A stretch of DNA of 64,000 bases from an uncultured Elusimicrobia bacterium. Its GTDB lineage: Bacteria > Elusimicrobiota > Elusimicrobia > Elusimicrobiales > Elusimicrobiaceae. Below the pieces are notes generated by a model that was not told where the DNA came from, made no database searches, and saw only the letters and a program-made list of their open reading frames with translations. This document shows positions 58,911 to 64,000 of this stretch, in pieces. The position numbers and the translations under genes are program-made. Each line of letters opens with the position of its first letter. Positions within the stretch are counted from its first letter, which is position 1. The DNA lies in the NCBI GenBank assembly GCA_945913025.1, contig CAMECJ010000001.1, positions 334,170 through 398,169 on the forward strand. Direction: 5' to 3'.

Positions 58911-59963
58911 TCATTTTGTGGCTCCATTTGCGACATTAAACAAGCTATTCGTATCCGGCATCTTTCTAGGAGTCATGCACATAGCCGCCTGTTGTAAGTT
59001 GGCAGGGACTAGGTGTGCGTAGATTTCTGTCATTTGGATACTGCTATGGCCTAGAAGTTTGGATACCTCATAAAGACCAATCCCTTTCTGCACCAACTGT
59101 GAGGCGTAAGTGTGGCGCAGTTTATGTAAATAACTCTTAACTCCGGCGGCCTTGGCTATTCTTGGGTAGTAAGATGTCAGAAAATCTTTGCTGTTGCGGC
59201 TAGATGCCCAGCCTACATCCACCACGTACTCGCTTTTCGCGCCATTTTTGGCCTTTGTGAGGGCTTCACGCAAGGTGGGGGTCATTGGCACAAAGCGGTG
59301 GTTTTCCGTTTTGTCAGGGGCAACGTAGAGCTGATTGTGCTCAAAGTCCACATCCTGCCACTGTAAATGCGCTATTTCCCCTCTCCTAAGCCCTGCATCG
59401 GCCCCAAGTAGCACTACAAGCCGCCAACCTAGGGAAGGACATGCCGCTAATAGCTTATCAATCTCCTCATCCGTATGGAATACCACTCGTCCCTTTGGGG
59501 TTTTTAGCTTACCAACGGCTTTCCATTTCTGCTCAACTGCTAAATCCCATTTTTCTGCCAGTCGCATAATGGCTTTGAGGGCTTGCATACAGCGATTGAT
59601 ATTATGCTTACCGAATCCCTCGTTAATCATAAACTCCTTTGTTCCCTGCAGAAGGCTTGGAGTTACGTCTCTTAACATGCGAGGGGTATTAAAATCCTCC
59701 ATATGTGTTATTGCCAGTTTGGTCCACCTGATTGTACTTTCGGACCGTTCTGCGGACATAAAGCGGAATAATCTATCTTTAAATGCATCCCACTCCATAT
59801 CTACTACTAGGTTTTCCTTGGCTTTCTTGCGTCTGCTTACTATCTCCGCATACTTGTCTTTTGCTACTCTTAGGTTTGTGGTCTGAAGAGAAGTTCTTGA
59901 ACGTTTACCGTTTGGTACTCTGAAATCAGCATAATATATGCCGTATCTTTTAATTAAGGCCAT
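58911..59963 (-). CDS. Tyrosine recombinase (integrase) 2, 350 aa
   Basis: Same architecture as integrase 1: YGIYYADFRVPNGKRSRTSL at the N-terminus, catalytic GLRRGEIAHLQW, HKLRHTYASQLV and LLGHSSIQMTEIYAHL with the Tyr nucleophile. AAGGAG is 9 bp before the ATG at 59963. Its 3' end faces the repeat-rich attachment-like region at 58514-58805, so it is the likelier owner of that site and perhaps of the whole island. Confidence 0.92.
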   Translation of the reverse strand: MALIKRYGIYYADFRVPNGKRSRTSLQTTNLRVAKDKYAEIVSRRKKAKENLVVDMEWDAFKDRLFRFMSAERSESTIRWTKLAITHMEDFNTPRMLRDVTPSLLQGTKEFMINEGFGKHNINRCMQALKAIMRLAEKWDLAVEQKWKAVGKLKTPKGRVVFHTDEEIDKLLAACPSLGWRLVVLLGADAGLRRGEIAHLQWQDVDFEHNQLYVAPDKTENHRFVPMTPTLREALTKAKNGAKSEYVVDVGWASSRNSKDFLTSYYPRIAKAAGVKSYLHKLRHTYASQLVQKGIGLYEVSKLLGHSSIQMTEIYAHLVPANLQQAAMCMTPRKMPDTNSLFNVANGATK

Positions 59964-60091
59964 CTGTTTGTTCTCCTTACTAAGCAAAGTCGAACTCTGC
60001 GTCGTAGGAACATAGTAACTCTTCTTTAAAAGAACAGCATGAAATTACGTCCAGTATATTATGAAATTCAGAAACTCTCGTCGGTGAGATT

Positions 60092-60511
60092 TTAGAAAAG
60101 GGTTTCCAAATCAGTGAGGTTTTCTATGTCTATTTGAGTGCCATCCGTAAAAACAAGCAGGTGGCGGTAGAGGTCTATTTTCTTTATTTGTCCCGTCTTA
60201 GTTTGGTATTCGCCCCCTTCTTTTAACTCATCTTCCACGAAGTATTGGACCGTCACTTCCGGTGGAAACTCCGATACAGTCAGCTCTTGAGCTAGTTGCG
60301 ACAACTTATCGTTTATGATATTCTTTTCGTCTTCATCCAATTCTTTCTTGCGAGTTGTCTTGCGTGCGGTTTCTTGTATCCCCTCTTCAAACCCACTCAA
60401 AGCGGCAAAAGGCGCAAATTGGGCAGCTCGGTCAAGCAGAGACATAGGTGCGTGCCGTTTAGATACCGGACGTGACAGGTTGATAATATCTTTGTATTGT
60501 GAATCGCTCAT
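60092..60511 (-). CDS. YolD-like protein, 139 aa
   Basis: RHAPMSLLDRAAQFAPFAAL near residue 20 is the family signature. YolD-like proteins are small partners of Y-family polymerases, usually encoded next to them; a role resembling UmuD has been proposed. The start overlaps the end of the polymerase gene (ATGA), as in many such pairs. Confidence 0.85.
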   Translation of the reverse strand: MSDSQYKDIINLSRPVSKRHAPMSLLDRAAQFAPFAALSGFEEGIQETARKTTRKKELDEDEKNIINDKLSQLAQELTVSEFPPEVTVQYFVEDELKEGGEYQTKTGQIKKIDLYRHLLVFTDGTQIDIENLTDLETLF

Positions 60512-62043
60512 GCTTTGTGTCCACCTATTTGCTTATTGCGCTCCATGGTTTTTGCCCCTTTTTGTAGGTTCATTCCACGTACAATGGCATTCTTACCAAA
60601 CTGCTCTTTAATATCTAAAATAGTTTCTTGCAGGTCATGTTCCCTTTGGAGTTCTTCTTGCTCTTCGACTTTCTGCCTCTCTAGGGCTTCATAATCCGTA
60701 AATAAATCCAACTGCTCCGCCGTAGGCTTTACCTCTGCTTGGCTTGCTGGAACTACTCTACCTGCAGTAACATAAATCTTCCGAACGGTTAGATGCTCGT
60801 CTACGATTTTTACATACAGTTGGCTCATAGCATCCATGATAATCTTGGTAGACGAGGTAAAGTTATCAAGGGTTACACTCCCATGGGCAGGTTTGGGCAT
60901 CTTGCGGCTATATCTATCCATGACTATCGGCCCTTTATAGCCACGTGCAATAGATGGATTGGTAAGGTTTTCCGTATCATAGTCCACCGTAAGAACAAGT
61001 TGATCTGTTACCAGTCCTTTTTCTACTAGGTCTAGCACGAGCAAATCCGTCATTTCCCGAGTGATTAAATGCCCTTCTTCATACTTATATGGTCTATCTA
61101 ATACCTGACCGGAACCTAAACTATGGCCGGATGGACGATAGGCTTTTATTTCTTTCATGGTGCAGGGCTCAATACCCCAAGCATGGTCTATCAGCAACTC
61201 GGCATTTATCCCAAAGGTTTTATAGAGTAATTCTTCGTTGTAATATTCGTCGTCTTTGCCCATGGAACATCTTGCCACGTCTCCCATGGTATAGAGGCCT
61301 ATCTTCTCCAATCTTTCGGCTATCCCATGTCCTACTCGCCAAAAATCTGTAATCGGGGTATGCGACCATAGTTGCTCTTTATAGGCCTGTTCCGTTAGCT
61401 CCGCAATACGTACTCCGTCTTTATCCGCAGGTATATGTTTGGCCACAATATCCATAGCCACTTTCGCTAGATATAGGTTCGTCCCTATTCCGGCAGTAGC
61501 GGTTATCCCTGTAGCTTGTAAAACCTCTCGAATTAACTTAATGGCAAACTCATGAGCGGTTAACTTGTAGTGCTTGAGATAATCTGTTGCGTCAATAAAA
61601 ACCTCATCTACGGAGTAGTTGTGGATATCTTCCGGTGCGACGTATTTTAAATAAATATCATAAATCTGATTGCTTATTTCCATGTACTTGGCCATTTGGG
61701 GTGGTGCGGCGATGTAATCCACCGCGAGGCTAGGGTTGGCTACCAGTTCCTCTAAGTTATGGGATTTTCCTGTTAGACGGCGATTTTGGGCATTTAATTG
61801 GCGTTTGAGATTGACCTCTTTAACACGCTGGACCACCTCAAACAAACGGGCACGTCCACCAATCCCATAGGTTTTAAGAGACGGAGACACAGCAAGGCAG
61901 ATGGTTTTTTCGGTACGGCGGGCATCGGCCACCACCAGGTTGGTAGTAAGCGGGTTTAAGCCCCTTTGCACGCACTCCACAGACGCATAAAAGGACTTGA
62001 GATCAATCGCCAGGTAGGTCTTTTGCTGTGCCATTAAATTCAT
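60508..62043 (-). CDS. Y-family DNA polymerase (UmuC/UvrX-like), 511 aa
   Basis: Catalytic core with YLAIDLKSFYASVECVQRG at the N-terminus (first metal Asp and steric-gate region) and HNYSVDEVFIDATDYL near residue 145 (catalytic D-E), then the ImpB/MucB little-finger domain (YRPSGHSLGSGQVL). It lacks the E. coli UmuC C-terminal arrangement and resembles mobile-element copies. These enzymes copy damaged templates and are often carried by plasmids, phages and integrated elements. An inverted repeat lies upstream at 62099. Confidence 0.88.
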   Translation of the reverse strand: MNLMAQQKTYLAIDLKSFYASVECVQRGLNPLTTNLVVADARRTEKTICLAVSPSLKTYGIGGRARLFEVVQRVKEVNLKRQLNAQNRRLTGKSHNLEELVANPSLAVDYIAAPPQMAKYMEISNQIYDIYLKYVAPEDIHNYSVDEVFIDATDYLKHYKLTAHEFAIKLIREVLQATGITATAGIGTNLYLAKVAMDIVAKHIPADKDGVRIAELTEQAYKEQLWSHTPITDFWRVGHGIAERLEKIGLYTMGDVARCSMGKDDEYYNEELLYKTFGINAELLIDHAWGIEPCTMKEIKAYRPSGHSLGSGQVLDRPYKYEEGHLITREMTDLLVLDLVEKGLVTDQLVLTVDYDTENLTNPSIARGYKGPIVMDRYSRKMPKPAHGSVTLDNFTSSTKIIMDAMSQLYVKIVDEHLTVRKIYVTAGRVVPASQAEVKPTAEQLDLFTDYEALERQKVEEQEELQREHDLQETILDIKEQFGKNAIVRGMNLQKGAKTMERNKQIGGHKA

Positions 62044-62098
62044 TTTAACAAATATCTATTATACCTTTATCAGACTAGAAATAAGGTTGTCAAATTAT

Positions 62099-62116
62099 AA
62101 CATAAGGTGTTATGTT
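62099..62116. promoter_or_regulatory. Palindrome between the polymerase and the AbiEi-like gene
   Basis: AACATAA-GGTG-TTATGTT, perfect 7-bp arms, placed between two divergent genes. It may be the operator of the AbiEi-type regulator downstream, which autoregulates in known systems, or of the UmuC operon. Confidence 0.5.
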
Positions 62117-62152
62117 GTGTACATCGAATTAAATAAAGCATAGGGATAAATT

Positions 62153-62351
62153 ATGCAAAATACAAATATATTACAAAACACTCTAGAAAAGCATGCCAAT
62201 GCGGAAAATTATATATTCTCCGTTGGTAGTTTTAATGTACTTTTCCGGACATTGAACTATTTTGCCTTATTGGTTCTTCTCGGGCGTGCTGTTAAGAAGG
62301 GATTGCTTATCCGAATGTGCAAGGGCTATTATCTCTACCCAAAGGCAAAGT
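62153..62351 (+). pseudogene. AbiEi-like antitoxin N-terminus, cut by an IS
   Basis: The open part has a winged-helix (YIFSVGSFNVLFRTLNYF, then LLGRAVKKGLLIRMCKGYYL) like the N-terminal domain of AbiEi antitoxins (type IV toxin-antitoxin). After YPKAK the frame runs straight into the IS3-derived element at 62352, so the C-terminal antitoxin domain is missing; the toxin partner is not in the window. Confidence 0.6.
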
Positions 62352-62591
62352 TGGTATTGGTACACAAAGTGGGACAGTAAATAAGAGAAAATGCCTGATG
62401 ATTAGTTAACCATTTTGGTAAACATCGATGCCATATTCGCTGCTGATTTCTCTCACCGATTTGCCTTGCTCCCTTAGCTCCAATATCTGCCGCTTAAACT
62501 CTTTTGTGTACTGCTTTCGTTTCATAACCATTTTCCCAGTTCCCATATACAACCTATTATACTTTTACCCTTATTCACTGTCCCAGATTTT
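62352..62591 (-). mobile_element. MITE-like IS3 derivative, copy 2 (inverted, end trimmed)
   Basis: Same internal deletion junction as the copy at 17799-18050, in the opposite orientation, with a few per cent differences. About 12 bp are missing from the end that abuts the complete IS at 62592. It interrupts the AbiEi-like gene. Confidence 0.85.
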
Positions 62592-62645
62592 TGGTATTGG
62601 TACACAAAGTGGGACAGTAAATAAGAGACTATGTCTGATGATGCG

Positions 62646-63653
62646 CTAACCATTTTGGTAAACATCATCCGGGGTTTGATAACCAAGACTGCTATGCAAT
62701 CTTCTTGTATTGTACCAACCTTCTATGTATTTAAACAAGTGTAATTGCGCCTCCTCGTAATTTCTGTATTGTTTCATATAAACTTCTTCTTTCTTAAGAC
62801 TTGCGTGGAACGATTCCATACAAGCGTTATCATATGGGCATCCTTTTCTACTGGCCGAATGTACCAATCCTCTTGTTTTGAGATACCGCTCGAACTCCGT
62901 ACTCATATACTGGCTACCCTGGTCGGTATGTAATACAATGCCCAGTGTATTTCGTACCGCATTACAGGCATTTTTAATAGCTTTCAAGACCAATGCCGTG
63001 TTCATAACTCGGCTATAGCTCCAGCCAATTACCTTGCGGCTATGTAATTCCAATACACTCGCCAAATACGTCCATCCTTCTTGTAACGTATATATGTATG
63101 TTATATCCGCACACCACACCTGATTAACCGTCGGGGTATTAAAGTCCTGTTTCAGTATATTGGGGTGGTGACATACCGGCTTTGCCTGCTTGCTACAACA
63201 CGGTCTATACTGCTTTCGGATAATAGAACGTATCCCCATGGCTTTCATATGGCGTTGCACGCGTTTTAGGCTCGTTTTAATGCCCTGACGGATAAGAGCT
63301 GCATATACTTTGGGTGCTCCATATATTTTATTGCTTTCCAAATACACTTGCCGGATTGCTTGCTCCAATCGGTCGGATTCTTTTTTCCGGTTACTGACTT
63401 CCCCATCTAAATGCCTGTATATTCGGCTACGTGCTATACCTAATGTCCGACTCAGTACCTGTATGGGATATTTATTTACCTGCTTTTCAATGAGCTTCAA
63501 TCTTGATTCCGTGCGAATATGGCTGTTGCTTTTTTTAGGATTTCGTTCTCCATCTCTACCTGGGCCAACTTCTTCTGCAGCCTGCGGTATTCGGCTACAG
63601 TTACCGTTTCTCCTTTCTCTGTAACCCCTATTTTGCCATATTCCTTTTTCCAC
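62646..63653 (-). CDS. IS3-family transposase orfB (frameshift product)
   Basis: The DDE integrase domain is intact: VWCADITYIYTLQEG (D), IVLHTDQGSQYMSTEF (D) and NACMESFHASLKKEEVY (E), ending with WYNTRRLHSSLGYQTPDD. In the family it is made as an OrfAB fusion by -1 frameshifting. The A7 run at 63530-63536 (A-AAA-AAA-G on the minus strand) in the overlap is the expected slippery site, and the reading after the slip (SNSHIRTESRLKLIEKQ) is contiguous with orfB. Confidence 0.9.
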   Translation of the reverse strand: MEKGIWQNRGYRERRNGNCSRIPQAAEEVGPGRDGERNPKKSNSHIRTESRLKLIEKQVNKYPIQVLSRTLGIARSRIYRHLDGEVSNRKKESDRLEQAIRQVYLESNKIYGAPKVYAALIRQGIKTSLKRVQRHMKAMGIRSIIRKQYRPCCSKQAKPVCHHPNILKQDFNTPTVNQVWCADITYIYTLQEGWTYLASVLELHSRKVIGWSYSRVMNTALVLKAIKNACNAVRNTLGIVLHTDQGSQYMSTEFERYLKTRGLVHSASRKGCPYDNACMESFHASLKKEEVYMKQYRNYEEAQLHLFKYIEGWYNTRRLHSSLGYQTPDDVYQNG

Positions 63654-63772
63654 CGATATATTAATGATTCTCTGATGCCATATTCGCTGCTGATTTCTTT
63701 AGCCGTTTTACCCTGCTCTTTTAGCTCTATTATTTGTCGCTTAAACTCTTTTGTGTACTGCTTTCGTTTCAT
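63497..63772 (-). CDS. IS3-family orfA (HTH protein), 91 aa
   Basis: KRKQYTKEFKRQIIELKEQG and the helix-turn-helix EISSEYGIRESLIYRWKKEY, followed by a leucine-zipper-like coiled coil (YRRLQKKLAQVEMENEILKK), form a standard IS3 OrfA. It binds the IS ends. The start is the ATG of MKRKQY at 63772, two codons inside the longest frame. Confidence 0.88.
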   Translation of the reverse strand: MKRKQYTKEFKRQIIELKEQGKTAKEISSEYGIRESLIYRWKKEYGKIGVTEKGETVTVAEYRRLQKKLAQVEMENEILKKATAIFARNQD

Positions 63773-63850
63773 AACCATTTTTCAGGTTCTCCTATACCAG
63801 CTATTATACTTTTACCCTTATTTACTGTCCCATTTTTTGTACCAAATCCA

Positions 63851-63947
63851 TACCAAGTAAAAGTTGATAAAGATAGCGGTATCAAGAACGATCCTAATGA
63901 CTGGGGCAAAGAGCATAATAATCCGCGCTACATACTAGACTTAATTT
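63851..63947 (+). pseudogene. Fragment of a restriction-helicase-like gene
   Basis: The readable residues (VKVDKDSGIKNDPNDW and then NPRYILDLI) match the conserved C-terminal motif of large predicted helicase/Type ISP-like restriction proteins (SGIxNDPNDW...PRYIxxL). Only about 30 codons remain between two IS copies. Confidence 0.5.
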
Positions 63948-64000
63948 TGGTATTGGTACACAAAGTGGGACAGTAAATAAGAGAACAGGCCTGATGATGA
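63948..64000 (-). mobile_element. Start of another IS3-family copy (cut by the window edge)
   Basis: TGGTATTGGTACACAAAGTG and the following GGGACAGTAAATAAGAGAAC equal the end of the complete copy at 62592. It continues beyond the window. Confidence 0.85.

Larger units (their letters stand above)
62592..63850 (-). mobile_element. Complete IS3-family insertion sequence, 1259 bp
   Basis: Termini TGGTATTGGTACACAAAGTG and the inverted TGGATTTGGTACAAAAAATG, continuing into GGGACAGTAAATAAG on both sides, enclose orfA and orfB. A further copy starts at 63948. No clear target duplication was found. Confidence 0.88.

Noticed and set aside
1..64000. CRISPR arrays or rRNA genes
   Set aside because: No regularly spaced repeats with unique spacers and no rRNA-like sequence were seen in the window.

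Overview
The window reads as the chromosome of a Gram-negative, probably host-associated anaerobe: a Wza-type outer-membrane lipoprotein, a beta-barrel protein, a Wzx/Wzy capsule or O-antigen cluster, the standard genetic code, AAGGAG-type ribosome sites and strongly mosaic base composition. My best guess is a gut Elusimicrobiota lineage, but no rRNA or universal marker is present, so this is only an impression. About two thirds of the window is accessory DNA. No rRNA gene, complete tRNA or CRISPR array was seen. || 1-18.4 kb, regulated accessory block. After the tail of a Fic-type protein come several short operons that share one palindromic promoter element (TGCGACAA-N4-TTGTCGCA, five copies), with a TATnCT box always 11 bp after TTGTCG. 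The operons encode unknown proteins (one behind a complete SAM riboswitch with a terminator), an ankyrin protein, a tandem-AAA ATPase with two degenerate DnaB-like partners (one carrying an in-frame UGA at a Cys position), a four-gene operon (unknown protein, arginine/agmatine deiminase family, HNH nuclease, uracil-glycosylase-like protein) divergent from a WYL regulator, and a four-gene operon ending in a DUF2779 nuclease. The WYL protein is the obvious candidate for binding the palindrome. A PD-(D/E)XK nuclease, a large serine recombinase, another HNH nuclease and DUF2924 debris follow. || 18.6-20.2 kb: a QueD-like protein lacking the usual cysteine, and a decayed insertion sequence with perfect 25-bp ends. 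|| 20.5-39.3 kb, surface polysaccharide locus: secreted proteins and an outer-membrane barrel; a priming sugar transferase, an epimerase and a glycosidase-like protein; three GT2 and one GT-D glycosyltransferase, a polymerase, a pyruvyl transferase, a flippase and an F420-hydrogenase-beta-like protein; then a BY-kinase/Wzz, Wza, an O-antigen ligase and a Wzb phosphatase. || 39.5-43.9 kb: ordinary and secreted proteins, an aldolase-like/VOC fusion, a family-6 type DNA glycosylase and a YqaA membrane protein. || 44-58.9 kb, defence island bounded by imperfect direct repeats that resemble a tRNA 3' end: HipBA with four operators, Fic, tyrosine integrase, structured RNA, secreted nuclease, and an apparent operon of DpnII restriction-modification (DpnM, DpnII, DpnA types) plus Hachiman (HamA, HamB), followed by an HhH/zinc protein and a metallo-hydrolase inside nested direct repeats. 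|| 58.9-64 kb: second integrase, YolD-UmuC pair, and gene remnants broken up by IS3-family copies, including a 252-bp internally deleted (MITE-like) form that also occurs 44 kb away.
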